Assembly (NCBI RefSeq): GCF_900163545.1
Contig: NZ_FUHW01000014.1
Span: 62,001-126,000 of the forward strand
Direction: 5' to 3'
Source: Arthrobacter rhombi
GTDB lineage: Bacteria > Actinomycetota > Actinomycetes > Actinomycetales > Micrococcaceae
DNA: 64,000 nt
This document shows, piece by piece, positions 32,741 through 41,770 of this stretch. A program made the translations under genes and the position numbers. The notes below the pieces were generated by a model that saw nothing but the letters and a program-made list of their open reading frames with translations, searched no databases and was not told the DNA's origin. Position 1 is the first letter of the stretch. Every line of letters begins with the position of its first letter.

Positions 32741-34911
32741 GACTGTTCCCCCTTCGTGGTGGTTCCTCGGCCCCTGATCGTTCCGGTTTCCTGCGGGCTC
32801 GCCCAGAGGTGCCCTTCATGGCCGCCGACCGGTGTCAGAACCAACTGGCGGGACCCATCGGCTCCCGGCAACGTGGAGCGGTCAGCAAACCGATCACCGT
32901 CGGCGAAGTCGTTCGGGGACGGGACGGTTCCGGGAATCTGGTGGAGTCGTTCGGCACCGGATTCAATCGAGAGAACAGCGCCGAGCAGGCCCCGGGTGTA
33001 TTCGTGCGTCGGATGGGTCAGCAGCGCGTTGACCGGACCGGACTCGACCACCTGTCCGGCGTACATGACGGTGACCCGGTGGGCCAATGAGGCCACCAAG
33101 GCGAGGTCGTGGCTGACGAAGACCATGGCAAAGCCCAATTGTTCGCGCAGCTCGTTGAGCAGGTCAACGACCTGTTTCTGCACGGTCACGTCCAGCGCCG
33201 TCGTCGGCTCGTCGCAGACCACCAGTTTGGGTGAACGAGAGAGCGCCATGGCAATGAGCACGCGTTGGCGTTGCCCGCCGGAGAGCTCGTGCGGGTAGGA
33301 CTTCAAGGTGCGCGATGGATCCAACTTCACCAGTTCCAGCAGTTCCGCCGGGCTCTTGCGGCCGCCGCGCCGGGTCAGTTGGCCGAGCTGGTCCTTGATG
33401 AGCATGGCGGGGTTCAGCGAGGACAATGCGTCTTGGTAGACCATGGCGATCTGTGAACCGCGCAGGCCCTTATAGACCGTGGCGTCCCCGGCCCGGGTCC
33501 CGCCCTTGCCGTCCTCCGGCAGGAGTTCGCGGTCACCGAACCGGATCGATCCGGTGATCCTGGCGTTGTCCGGCAGCAGGCCCATAATGGCCAGCGAGGT
33601 GATGGACTTGCCGCAGCCCGATTCCCCGACCAGCCCCATGGTTTCACCCTCGCGGACGGTGAAGGAGACGTTGTCCACGATGCGCGTCTGACCGTAGCGT
33701 TCGGGGAAGCGGATGGAGAGGTTGCTGACTTCCAGCACCGTGCCTGCACCTGCTCCACCGCCCGCCAACTGCAACCGGTCGGTGCGGGTGGTTTCTACCG
33801 CGGCCAATCGGTCCAATTCCGCGGCCAGTCGTTGACGATCGGCCTCTGTCTGCCCACGGCTGCTACTTCCTGCACCGATGGCGGCCGAGAGGTCCCCGGA
33901 ACCGCTGCCAGCCTCGACGTCAGGCGCGTTGGAGCCCTCGTCCTCAGCTTCGGGCGCTGTCAGTTCCTCGGTGGCGCGGCGGACGGTAGAGTCACCGGCG
34001 GCTTCGACTTCGACGCTGGCGGTATCGGAGACCTTGGTCTTGCCGCGCAGCTTCGGGTTCACGAGCGCATCGGTCATGCCCTCGGCGAGGATGTTCAACG
34101 CCAGGACGGTCAGCAAGATGACTAGACCGGCGAAGGTGGTGGCCCACCAGGCACCGTTGAGGACCAGGGTGCGCCCGTAGGAGATGACGTTGCCCCAGGA
34201 AGGGTTGGGGTCCTGGACGCCGGCTCCGAGGAAGGAAAGTGAAGCCTCAAGAATGATCGCGTCGGCCACCATGACCGTGGCGAAAACCAGGACCGGGGCC
34301 GCAGTGTTGCGCATGATGTGCTTGATCAGGATGTGGAAGCGGCCGGCACCGATGACACGTTCGGCGCGCGAGTAGTCCTCGTCCCATTGGGAGAGCACGT
34401 TGGCACGGACGACCCGGGCGATCTGTGGGGTGTAGATGATGGCGATCGCGATGATGATGACCGGGATCGAGTTACCCAGGGAGGCCAGCAGGGCGGCGGC
34501 CAAGGCGATACCGGGGAAGGCCATGAGCATGTCCATGATGCGCATGATGACCTCGTTGGTGGCCTTGCTGCTCGTCGCTGCCAGCGAACCGAGCAGCCCA
34601 CCGGCCAGCAGGGCCAACGCCACGGAGCCGAGACCGATGACCAGCGAGGAGCGCGCACCGTAGAGCAGGCGCGAGAAGATATCGCGGCCCAGACGGTCGG
34701 TACCGAAGAGGTTTTCGGCACTGGGCTTCTGCGCGGGGATCCCGGAGAGCAGCGGATCGTGCGGGGCCAGAACCGGTGCGAAAATCGCTGCCAAAATGAT
34801 GAGGAGCAGGAAGCCCAACGCGATCTTCGAACCGGTGGTCAGGGATGTGAAGCGGGTGGCGCCGGAGCTCAGGCGCGCCACCAGGGCATTGCGTGGTGCC
34901 AAGGGAGCCAT
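32737..34911 (-). CDS. Fused ABC permease (OppC-like) and ATPase (OppD-like), probable sialic-acid importer subunit
   Basis: Bifunctional protein of 724 aa. Residues ~1-300 are an OppC-type permease: GTDRLGRDIFSRLLYGARSSL, six membrane segments, and the EAA-like loop RAERVIGAGRFHILIKHIMRN. Residues ~300-385 form an acidic, Ser/Gly-rich linker. Residues ~390-724 form an OppD-type ATPase with GESGCGKSI, LSGGQRQRVLIAMAL, VVCDEPTTALDV and VSHDLALV. The same permease-ATPase fusion layout is known from the sialic-acid importers SatABCD of Haemophilus ducreyi and SiaEFGI of Corynebacterium glutamicum. It lies 3 nt after the OppB-like gene and overlaps the next ATPase gene. Confidence 0.92.
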   Translation of the reverse strand: MAPLAPRNALVARLSSGATRFTSLTTGSKIALGFLLLIILAAIFAPVLAPHDPLLSGIPAQKPSAENLFGTDRLGRDIFSRLLYGARSSLVIGLGSVALALLAGGLLGSLAATSSKATNEVIMRIMDMLMAFPGIALAAALLASLGNSIPVIIIAIAIIYTPQIARVVRANVLSQWDEDYSRAERVIGAGRFHILIKHIMRNTAAPVLVFATVMVADAIILEASLSFLGAGVQDPNPSWGNVISYGRTLVLNGAWWATTFAGLVILLTVLALNILAEGMTDALVNPKLRGKTKVSDTASVEVEAAGDSTVRRATEELTAPEAEDEGSNAPDVEAGSGSGDLSAAIGAGSSSRGQTEADRQRLAAELDRLAAVETTRTDRLQLAGGGAGAGTVLEVSNLSIRFPERYGQTRIVDNVSFTVREGETMGLVGESGCGKSITSLAIMGLLPDNARITGSIRFGDRELLPEDGKGGTRAGDATVYKGLRGSQIAMVYQDALSSLNPAMLIKDQLGQLTRRGGRKSPAELLELVKLDPSRTLKSYPHELSGGQRQRVLIAMALSRSPKLVVCDEPTTALDVTVQKQVVDLLNELREQLGFAMVFVSHDLALVASLAHRVTVMYAGQVVESGPVNALLTHPTHEYTRGLLGAVLSIESGAERLHQIPGTVPSPNDFADGDRFADRSTLPGADGSRQLVLTPVGGHEGHLWASPQETGTIRGRGTTTKGEQS

Positions 34912-34914
34912 CGT

Positions 34915-35871
34915 TTACACCGTCCTAATGCGGGGGTTGATCAAGAGGTACACGAGGTCCACCAGGATGTTGACCAGCACAAACGTCACGGCGATCGCCA
35001 GCACCACCCCCTGGACCAGATTGGTGTCGTGGGCGGTGATGCCGTTGAGGATGAGTTGGCCCATCCCCGGCAGGGAGAAGATCATTTCGATCACGACGGC
35101 CCCGCCCAGGAGGTAGCCGATCCGTAGTCCCAGCACGGTCACCGGGGTCACCAGCGCATTGCGCAGGACGTTGCGGCTGATCACTTCGTTGCGCGGTACG
35201 CCGTTGCCGATCGCTGTGCGGACGTAATCCTTATCCAGTTCCTCCACCATGGAGGTACGCACCACCCGGATCAGCGAGGCGGAAACGGGAATTGCCAGGG
35301 CGAAAGCTGGCAGCGTCATATGCGCCAGCCACCCACCCAACCCTTCTCCCGGGCCCGCCATGCCGCCGGAGGGGAAGAGTGGGTTCTTGCCCAGCGCCAG
35401 CCACTGGATGAGCAGAATACCGAGCCAGAAGGACGGCGTCGCCACGGCTGCAATGGAGAAGACACGAATCAGCTGATCGGGCAGCCGATCACGGTAGAGC
35501 GCCCCGAGAACACCGAAGACCAGCGAAATCACCACGGCGATCAGCACGCCGAAGGCGGTGAGTTGCAAGGTGAGCGGGAAGGCCTGCGCGATCATCCCGG
35601 CCACCGGACGTGACGGAGGGGTGGTGACCCCAAAGTCCAGTGTCAGCAGCCGGCCCAGGAAGGCGACGTACTGGACGGGCAGTGAAAGGTTCAGACCGCG
35701 TTCGGCCCGATAGGCTTCCTTGGCTTCGGAGCTGGCTCCCTCACCGAGGGCCTGGGTGGCCTCGTCGCCGGGGGAGAGTTTGAGGATCACGAACACGAGG
35801 AACGTGACGCCCAAGATCATGAGCGGAAGCGCGGCAAGGCGGCGCAACAAGAGTCGCAGGAGGGTCCCCAC
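34915..35871 (-). CDS. ABC importer permease (OppB-like), probable sialic-acid importer subunit
   Basis: Integral membrane permease of 318 aa with the OppB layout: an N-terminal helix (RLLLRRLAALPLMILGVTFLVFVI), a large extracytoplasmic loop with LSPGDEATQALGEGAS, and the EAA region ELDKDYVRTAIGNGVPRNEVISRNVLRNAL. Further helices end in NILVDLVYLLINPRIRTV. The start is GTG, with GGGAG 7 nt upstream. It is separated from the binding-protein gene by a 96-nt spacer that folds into alternative hairpins. Confidence 0.93.
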   Translation of the reverse strand: MGTLLRLLLRRLAALPLMILGVTFLVFVILKLSPGDEATQALGEGASSEAKEAYRAERGLNLSLPVQYVAFLGRLLTLDFGVTTPPSRPVAGMIAQAFPLTLQLTAFGVLIAVVISLVFGVLGALYRDRLPDQLIRVFSIAAVATPSFWLGILLIQWLALGKNPLFPSGGMAGPGEGLGGWLAHMTLPAFALAIPVSASLIRVVRTSMVEELDKDYVRTAIGNGVPRNEVISRNVLRNALVTPVTVLGLRIGYLLGGAVVIEMIFSLPGMGQLILNGITAHDTNLVQGVVLAIAVTFVLVNILVDLVYLLINPRIRTV

Positions 35872-35906
35872 GGTTGAACTCCCATGTGTCGGGGAAAGAT
35901 GTGCTC

Positions 35907-35952
35907 AAAAAAAGTCGGCACGAGGTGCCGCCGGACGTTCGCCGGCGGCACC
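35907..35952 (-). terminator. Alternative-hairpin attenuator between binding-protein and permease genes
   Basis: On the transcript (minus strand) an 11-bp perfect stem can form between 942-952 and 924-934 (35942-35952 with 35924-35934). A second, smaller stem CGGCAC-CTC-GTGCCG (35916-35930) overlaps it and is followed after two bases by U7 (35907-35913). The two folds share 35924-35930, so they exclude each other. The short stem plus U7 is a standard intrinsic terminator. Confidence 0.7.
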
Positions 35953-35967
35953 CCTGCCGGGGCGGCG

Positions 35968-37581
35968 CTAGGCCGTGGGGGTAACCCCGAGGAAGGAGAC
36001 GCCGGTGGTCGGCAGCGGCTCGAAGCCCTCGAGTTTGTCTTCGTCCCAGGCGGTCGGCAGCTGGCGGTGGAAGATCGGGTACAGCGGCGCCTCCTCGGCG
36101 AGGATGTTGATGACCTCGCTCCAGGCGGCTTCCGCCTTCGCCTCGTCTTCAGCCGTAGCGGCCTCGTCGAGCTTCTTCTGGACCGCCTTGTACTCGGCGG
36201 TCTTATTCCAGCGGAAACGGTTCTTGGGCCATACGTCGCCCCGGTAGAACCAGCTCAACAGCAAGTCCATGTCGTTACCGAAGACCGAAGGGTCACCGGG
36301 TGCTGCCACCACCGAGAACTTGCCGGAGTCGACGTTCTCGTCATAGAGGGCTCCGGACTGCAGGCTCCGCAAGGTGACCTTGACGCCAGGGATCTTATTC
36401 CAGGACTCCAGAATCAGCGGGGCAACGTCCTTGACCCAGGAGGTATCCGTGGTCAGCAGCTCAAATTCGAGCTTATTGACGCCGGCCTCCTTGAGCAGCG
36501 ACTCGGCCTTGGACTGGTCGTAGCCGTACACCGTATCGGCTTCCACATACTGCGGGTGGGTGTCCTGGACGTAGGAGGTGGCCGGCTTGGCGTTGCCTAG
36601 CAGCGCGGTCTTGATGATCGACTCGGTGTCCATGCCGTAGTGCAGCGCCTGGCGGACCTCCTTCTTGTCGAAGGGGGCCTTGGTGCAGTTGAACATGAGG
36701 AATAGGAGCCCGAAGGACTGGACCGATTTCACGGTGATCTTTGAATCCAAACGGTCCACGTCGAGGTAGGGAACGTCCTCGATGGCCGCGACGCGTCCGG
36801 ATTCGGCGGCCGTGACCCGGGCCGCGGCGTCCGAGAGGAGGTACCACGTCATATCGGCAGCACCTGCGGGGTACTTGCCGTTGTAGTCGTCGAACTTCTT
36901 GAAGACGATCTTGTCGTCCTTGGTCGCCGAGACCAGCTGGTACGGGCCCGAGCCAATGGGCTTGGCATCGAAACCTGCTTGGTCCTTGGACGCGATCTTC
37001 TTCGGGACGATCTTCACCACCGAGATGCGGGTGGCGAACAGCGGGAAGGCGTATTCGAGGTTGAACACCACCGTGTCCTCACCCTTGGCCTTGACGGACT
37101 TGATGAACGGCACGAACTGGGCGAAGAGCGAAGCATTCTTGGGGTCGAGGACGCGCTCGAAGGAGTAGACGACGTCGTCCACGGTGACGTCATCGCCGTT
37201 GTGGAAGGTCGCGCCGGAGCGGAGTTTGACCTCCCACGTTGTCTCGTCCACTTCCTTCGGTTCGGCTGCCGCCAGCGCCAGGTAGGGCTCACGGGTTGCC
37301 GGGTGGAGGTCGACCAGACCTTCGAAGATATGTAGATTCGCGGCGAAGGGGGTGGCGCCCGAAGACGTCATCGGGTCGAATCCCGTCGAGAGGGCGTAGG
37401 AAATGCCTGCCTCGATCGTGCCCGTGCCTGCCGCCGCGGAAGCTGCTCCGGCTCCTGCGGAATCGGGGCTGCTGCAGGCGGCAATACCAGCCGAGAAGGC
37501 TGCTGCGACACCCATCAAGCCGGAGACCTTGAGGAAGTTGCGTCGGCTGCCTTCGGTGGCCGCCAGGTTGTTGAGGGGCAC
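35968..37581 (-). CDS. Extracellular solute-binding protein family 5, probable sialic-acid receptor
   Basis: Binding lipoprotein of 537 aa. The N-terminus carries a Tat motif ([10 protein letters not shown]) and a lipobox IAAC followed by SSPDSAG, so it should be folded before export and lipid-anchored. The family 5 fold is evident from the [12 protein letters not shown] and [12 protein letters not shown] stretches, plus [14 protein letters not shown] and [18 protein letters not shown]. Family 5 proteins bind peptides, nickel or glycans. The sialic-acid call comes from the downstream nan genes. GTG start with AGAGG 6 nt upstream. First gene of the operon, read from the promoter at 37640-37669. 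Confidence 0.92.
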   Translation of the reverse strand: MPLNNLAATEGSRRNFLKVSGLMGVAAAFSAGIAACSSPDSAGAGAASAAAGTGTIEAGISYALSTGFDPMTSSGATPFAANLHIFEGLVDLHPATREPYLALAAAEPKEVDETTWEVKLRSGATFHNGDDVTVDDVVYSFERVLDPKNASLFAQFVPFIKSVKAKGEDTVVFNLEYAFPLFATRISVVKIVPKKIASKDQAGFDAKPIGSGPYQLVSATKDDKIVFKKFDDYNGKYPAGAADMTWYLLSDAAARVTAAESGRVAAIEDVPYLDVDRLDSKITVKSVQSFGLLFLMFNCTKAPFDKKEVRQALHYGMDTESIIKTALLGNAKPATSYVQDTHPQYVEADTVYGYDQSKAESLLKEAGVNKLEFELLTTDTSWVKDVAPLILESWNKIPGVKVTLRSLQSGALYDENVDSGKFSVVAAPGDPSVFGNDMDLLLSWFYRGDVWPKNRFRWNKTAEYKAVQKKLDEAATAEDEAKAEAAWSEVINILAEEAPLYPIFHRQLPTAWDEDKLEGFEPLPTTGVSFLGVTPTA

Positions 37582-37606
37582 GTTTTACCTCTTCTGTACG
37601 GTAGAA

Positions 37607-37627
37607 GTCGGACGTAGGATGTCCGAC
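37607..37627. promoter_or_regulatory. Inverted repeat GTCGGAC-N7-GTCCGAC, probable operator of the nan operon
   Basis: Perfect 7-bp arms (37607-37613 and 37621-37627) sit just downstream of the expected transcription start of the importer operon. A repressor bound here would block elongation. It lies 126 bp from the divergent GntR-type gene, which is the natural candidate regulator. Confidence 0.55.
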
Positions 37628-37639
37628 GTATTCATGTAG

Positions 37640-37669
37640 ACTGTAAGCGTCATCACAGACAATGGTCAA
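37640..37669 (-). promoter_or_regulatory. Sigma-70-type promoter of the sialic-acid operon
   Basis: On the minus strand TTGACC (complement of 37664-37669), an 18-nt spacer and TACAGT (complement of 37640-37645) make a good housekeeping promoter. It is about 60 nt upstream of the binding-protein GTG. The start point should fall near 37632. Confidence 0.7.
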
Positions 37670-37752
37670 GTGGTGTCGCCCACACTTCGTCAGTCATCAA
37701 CGAGCGGGCCATTTACACCGGATCGCTCCCTCCCCGGGAAAGGAAGCCTGCC

Positions 37753-38505
37753 TTGAGTGCTCCTGCACGTCACACCCGACTCGGCGCCCAGGAACGTCTG
37801 CGCGCCTTGACCACGGATCTCATGGACCTGATCATCGACCGCGGCCTCAGGGCCGGGGATGCCCTACCCACCGAGGCAGTGCTAACGGAGGAGCTCGGCG
37901 TAGGCCGCAATACCTTGCGCGAGGCCATCAAGGTCCTCCAGGCCCTCGGTGTCGTGGAGATTCGGCACGGGTTCGGTACCTTCGTCGCCGGCAACAACCT
38001 GGTCGCCCTGGCCGATAGCCTCACCTTCCGGGGACGGATGTCGTTACGCCATAAGGGCCACGAGGCGCACGAACTCGTCGAGGTCAGGCAAGCCCTCGAG
38101 TCCGGTCTGATCGGCTCGGCCATCGACGCCCTCGATGAGAGTCGGCTGGACGAACTGACGACCCTGGTCGTCCAGATGGAAGCCCACGCCCTCGATGGGC
38201 GGACCTTCGTCGAGATCGACCAGGAGTTCCACCGCCTGCTGTTTTCCTGTCTGGAGAACGAATTGTTGACCAACCTGTTGGGAGTCTTCTGGCAGGTTTA
38301 CCGCACGATCCACGAAGCCATCGACAGCCTGGGCGGCAATACCCCGGGGACCACCCTGACGGAAACGGCTCAAATCCACCGCGACATCCTCAACGCGGTG
38401 CGGTCCAAGGACAAGCCGGCAGCCGCGCGGTTGATGCATCGCCATTTTGATGGCATCCGCGGACAACTCGCCGAATTCGCTCTTGAGGCCCCGGCCCCGG
38501 CCTAG
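37753..38505 (+). CDS. GntR/FadR-type regulator, probable NanR-like repressor
   Basis: Regulator of 250 aa. The N-terminal winged helix (LRALTTDLMDLIIDRGLRAGDALPTEAVLTEELGVGRNTLREAIKVLQALGVVEIRHGFGTFV) is followed by an all-helical FCD effector domain (EVRQALESGLIGSAID, EIDQEFHRLLFSCLEN, IHRDILNAVRSKDKPAAARLMHRHF) with the conserved Asp and His ligands. The TTG start at 37753 has AGGAAG exactly 6 nt upstream. It diverges from the sialic-acid importer operon and probably senses a pathway intermediate. It converges on the GNAT gene with a 4-nt stop overlap. Confidence 0.92.
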   Translation: MSAPARHTRLGAQERLRALTTDLMDLIIDRGLRAGDALPTEAVLTEELGVGRNTLREAIKVLQALGVVEIRHGFGTFVAGNNLVALADSLTFRGRMSLRHKGHEAHELVEVRQALESGLIGSAIDALDESRLDELTTLVVQMEAHALDGRTFVEIDQEFHRLLFSCLENELLTNLLGVFWQVYRTIHEAIDSLGGNTPGTTLTETAQIHRDILNAVRSKDKPAAARLMHRHFDGIRGQLAEFALEAPAPA

Positions 38506-38999
38506 GCGACCGAACGAACGTAGCGCAGATCGGGCCCTTCGCCGGGGTCGAGCACGAACCCCTGGGATTCCAAAACCCGGATCGAGGCTTGGTTTCCGGG
38601 CAGGACCCTGCCGAGCAGCTCCCGATCTCCGAACACCGACCGGATCGGTGCCAGTGCCGCGCCGAGCATCCAGCTGGCGACCCCCCGCCCCCAGGCGTCG
38701 GGGCAGACCCAATAACCAACTTCCACGACAGCGCCACGACGCGAGGAGACCACCAGCCCCACACGGCGGCCAGCTTCGAGGCCAATGAACCAACGCACGG
38801 CCGCCGGATCACCGCCCGGTAGCGCTGCCAGCGCTTCGGTCACGCGTCGGCGCACGTACTCGGGACTCCAGGTGGCCCCGTTGCCGACATATCGTGTCAC
38901 TCGTGGATCGGTGGCCAGCATCGCCACAAACGGCTCATCGTCGGCGGCGAAGGGGCGGAGGGACCGCGATGCAGGAGCCGTCGCCAGCAGATCGTTCAT
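38502..38999 (-). CDS. GNAT-family N-acetyltransferase
   Basis: Acetyl-CoA-dependent transferase of 165 aa, RimJ/RimL-like. It opens with SRSLRPFAADDEPFVAMLATDPRVTRYVG; the acetyl-CoA site is VEVGYWVCPDAWGRGVASWML; it ends NQASIRVLESQGFVLD. The acceptor substrate is unknown. The ATG at 38999 gives the family N-terminus; in-frame sequence further upstream is Arg/Pro-rich and non-homologous. It converges on the GntR-type gene. Confidence 0.88.
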   Translation of the reverse strand: MNDLLATAPASRSLRPFAADDEPFVAMLATDPRVTRYVGNGATWSPEYVRRRVTEALAALPGGDPAAVRWFIGLEAGRRVGLVVSSRRGAVVEVGYWVCPDAWGRGVASWMLGAALAPIRSVFGDRELLGRVLPGNQASIRVLESQGFVLDPGEGPDLRYVRSVA

Positions 39000-39051
39000 G
39001 CGCCGATTTTTGCACCAGAGGCTTGCTGTTGTCCACGAAGCGGCACCGCGG

Positions 39052-39615
39052 CTAGCTGCGGACCCGCCGACCCCACGTGTGGGGGGCGGGTTTGCGCGCC
39101 CCGGGGAGCGCCGTCGATTCGCGCCACCGCGTCGCCCACTCCGGCAGGTGCAGGTCCTCGGGCACCGCGGCACCGAAGGCCGAGAGGATCTCTTCGTTGG
39201 TCAGCGGCCCCTGGCGCCCCAGCAGGCGGGTGCAGATCAGGGCACTGACATAGATTTCGCCCCCGGCGACGATCCGCTGCTCGAAATAGATGCTGCGCTC
39301 ATCCGTGCCGGCAATACGTGTTTCAACGCTGAACTTCTGGTTGAAGACCACCGACTTCCTGAAGGTGATGGTCTCCGCCTGGACCACCGGGGTCCAGCGA
39401 CGACGCCTCATCGTGTCCCACGCTCCGGCGCGGACCATCAGGTCGAATCGCCCGAGGTCGAAGATCGAAAAATACATGCCGTTGTTGATATGCCCGGCGA
39501 CGTCGATATCGGTGAGCAGGGCACGCATCGGCATCGAATCGACGTCGAACAGATCAAGTTTCGGCCGGCGGCGGGCCTGCAGGAGCATGAGCAGGAGGCG
39601 GAAAATCATGTGCAT
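39052..39615 (-). CDS. Acyl-CoA thioesterase-family (hot-dog fold) protein
   Basis: Protein of 187 aa with the 4HBT/FatB-like hot-dog pattern. DVAGHINNGMYFSIFDLGRFDLMVRAG is the central helix region, TITFRKSVVFNQKFSVETRIAG the following strands, and RSIYFEQRIVAGGEIYVSALICTRLL the C-terminal sheet. Such proteins hydrolyse acyl-CoA esters; the chain length cannot be inferred. TAACAT ends 6 nt before ATG 39615, so the message may be leaderless. Confidence 0.85.
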   Translation of the reverse strand: MHMIFRLLLMLLQARRRPKLDLFDVDSMPMRALLTDIDVAGHINNGMYFSIFDLGRFDLMVRAGAWDTMRRRRWTPVVQAETITFRKSVVFNQKFSVETRIAGTDERSIYFEQRIVAGGEIYVSALICTRLLGRQGPLTNEEILSAFGAAVPEDLHLPEWATRWRESTALPGARKPAPHTWGRRVRS

Positions 39616-39664
39616 ATGCTCATGTTACCCGCGGGTAACCACTTCGTCACTCCCCGTTGACGAC

Positions 39665-41575
39665 TCAGCGATTGCGCAGGGAGTACCCGTTGATCGCATC
39701 CGCTGCCCGGATCAGGGTCAGATGCGAGAAGGCCTGCGGGAAGTTCCCGGCCATTCGCCCGCTGACGGTGTCGTATTCCTCGGCGAGCAGACCCAGTCCG
39801 TTGGAATATCCCACCAGCTGGTCCATCAGCCGCCGGGCGTCCTCGATCCGCTCCGTCCGGGCGTACTGCTCCACCAACCAGAACGAGCAGGCTAGGAACG
39901 GGTGTTCGTCGCCGGCCAGCCCGTCATGCCCCGCCGACGTCCGGTACCGCAACAGCAGTCCCGACGCGTCCATGAGATCGCGCTCGAGGCGCTCCACCGT
40001 CCCGAGCATCTTCGGATCGTCGTATTCGATGAAACCCACCTGGGGAAGCACCAGCAGCGAAGCGTCCACCTCGGTGTCCCCGTAGGTCTGCGTGAAGCAG
40101 TTCTCCTCGGTGTTGAAGCCCTGCTCCATGATTTCCTCATGGAGTCGATCGCGCAGCTGCGCCCACGAGGCGTCATCGCCGTCGAGCCCGTGTTCACGCA
40201 CCGCCCGCACGCCACGGTCGAACGCGGCCCACATCATCACCCGCGAGTGGGTGAAGTACTGCAGGTCCCCGCGCATCTCCCAGATGCCGTGGTCCTTATG
40301 TTCGAAATGCTTCTCGACGTAGCCGAGCAGGGTCTTCTGCAACGGCCAGGAGAAATGGTCCTCGACGCCACCGATGTTCCGCAGTTTTTCCAGCGCCACG
40401 AGCACCTCACCGACGACATCGCCCTGGTATTGGTCCACAGCACCGTTTCCAACGCGTACCGGCAGCGATCCCTCATATCCCGGCAGGTGGTCCAGATCGC
40501 GTTCGGGCAACCGCCGTTCCCCGGCCAGCCCATACATGATCTGCAGGTCCTCGGGGTCACCGGCGACGGCACGTAGAAGCCAGTCACGCCATTTCAGCGC
40601 TTCCTTCTCGTAGCCGTGGGTCATCATCGCTTCGAGGGTCAGGGCGGCATCGCGCAACCAGCAGAAGCGATAGTCCCAGTTCCGTTCACCTCCGAAGTCT
40701 TCAGGAAGTGAAGTCGTCGGTGCCGCGACGATCCCTCCCGTGGCCTCATGGGTGAGCGCCCGCAGTACCAGAACCGAGCGCTTGACCACGTCGTGGTAGG
40801 AGTCCTGGGTCGGGATATCACGGGACCAGTGCTGCCAGTAGGCGACGGTCTCCTGGATACTTGCTCCGGGATCGATCCGCGAGGGGACCTTGCGGTGCGA
40901 GGGGAACCAGCTCAGCTCGAAATCGACAGCTTCGCCCGCCGAAACGATGAAGTCACCGACGTGGCGGTGGTCCTCACCATGGGGCAGCCGGTCGCCATGC
41001 AGGACCATGGCGTCGGGGCCGGCCATTGCGACGATCGACGTCACCCCGGTGGATTCGTCTTCGTGCCGCCGAACCCAGGGGATGACCGATCCGTAGCCGA
41101 AGCGGAAGCTGATCTCCTGGTGCATGGTCACACTGCCGACGAGGCCTTCGACCCGGCGCACGATCGAGGCCCTACGGGCCCCGACAGGCATCAGATCGGT
41201 GACGAGGACCTGACCTTCGACTGTTTTCCAGAGGGTTCTGAGCACGAACGTGGAGTCGATGTAGGTGCGCTGAACGACGACGGGGCGCCCGTCATCGGCC
41301 GGGTCGCCTGCAGATTCTGCATCGGCGACACCAGCAGCCCGCGCTGCCTTGACGCGTTCGGAGCGCCGGGCCGGATGGTCTGGTTCGCAGTCATCTGCGG
41401 CACCGGCGGGGGCCAGCAGCCAGCGACCATGCTCGGAGTCGCCCAGCAGGGAGGTGAAGGCCGCATCGGAATCGAAGCGCGGGAAGCAGAGCCAGTCGAC
41501 ACTGCCGGATTCGGACACCAATGCGCCGGTGCGCTGGTCGGAAAGCAGTGCGTAATCTTCGATTAAGGAGGCCAT
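39665..41575 (-). CDS. Glycoside hydrolase family 15 protein (glucoamylase or trehalase type)
   Basis: Cytosolic enzyme of 636 aa (no signal peptide). It has the N-terminal DUF5911-like domain (IEDYALLSDQRTGALVSESGSVDWLCFPRFDSDAAFTSLLG) and the GH15 alpha/alpha barrel with WDYRFCWLRDAALTLEAMM, VGNGAVDQYQGDVVGEVLVAL and the C-terminal PQAFSHLTLIRAA. Actinobacterial relatives include trehalases and alpha-glucosidases. The sequence alone does not separate them. The start at 41575 matches the family. It diverges from the fructose PTS operon. Confidence 0.92.
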   Translation of the reverse strand: MASLIEDYALLSDQRTGALVSESGSVDWLCFPRFDSDAAFTSLLGDSEHGRWLLAPAGAADDCEPDHPARRSERVKAARAAGVADAESAGDPADDGRPVVVQRTYIDSTFVLRTLWKTVEGQVLVTDLMPVGARRASIVRRVEGLVGSVTMHQEISFRFGYGSVIPWVRRHEDESTGVTSIVAMAGPDAMVLHGDRLPHGEDHRHVGDFIVSAGEAVDFELSWFPSHRKVPSRIDPGASIQETVAYWQHWSRDIPTQDSYHDVVKRSVLVLRALTHEATGGIVAAPTTSLPEDFGGERNWDYRFCWLRDAALTLEAMMTHGYEKEALKWRDWLLRAVAGDPEDLQIMYGLAGERRLPERDLDHLPGYEGSLPVRVGNGAVDQYQGDVVGEVLVALEKLRNIGGVEDHFSWPLQKTLLGYVEKHFEHKDHGIWEMRGDLQYFTHSRVMMWAAFDRGVRAVREHGLDGDDASWAQLRDRLHEEIMEQGFNTEENCFTQTYGDTEVDASLLVLPQVGFIEYDDPKMLGTVERLERDLMDASGLLLRYRTSAGHDGLAGDEHPFLACSFWLVEQYARTERIEDARRLMDQLVGYSNGLGLLAEEYDTVSGRMAGNFPQAFSHLTLIRAADAINGYSLRNR

Positions 41576-41684
41576 CACCCTAGCCAACCGCAGCACGAAC
41601 GCCGAGGCAAGCCGCTGATGGGGCAGAGAGCGACAGCAAGCAGAGACATTCTTCACCAAAGCCCGTTTATGTTGGTATCTCTTT

Positions 41685-41738
41685 TTATCTGTTGACTTCT
41701 GGTTAGAGCACCCCCTAAAGTCAACGAAACACAGATAA
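41685..41738. promoter_or_regulatory. Promoter and operator of the fructose PTS operon
   Basis: TTGACT (41692-41697), an 18-nt spacer and TAAAGT (41716-41721) form the promoter. Two nested inverted repeats frame it: TTATCTG (41685-41691) with CAGATAA (41732-41738), and TTGACTT (41692-41698) with AAGTCAA (41718-41724). Both promoter elements fall inside the arms, so a protein bound to this dyad would occlude RNA polymerase. The adjacent DeoR-family protein is the natural ligand. Confidence 0.65.
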
Positions 41739-41770
41739 GTTGTGATGAAGGCCACCGAAGGGAAAGCGCC

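Noticed and set aside
41575..41582. TAGGGT next to the GH15 start as another leaderless promoter
   Set aside because: It ends 1 nt before the ATG, too close for transcription to start at or before the start codon, so it was not counted in the leaderless set.
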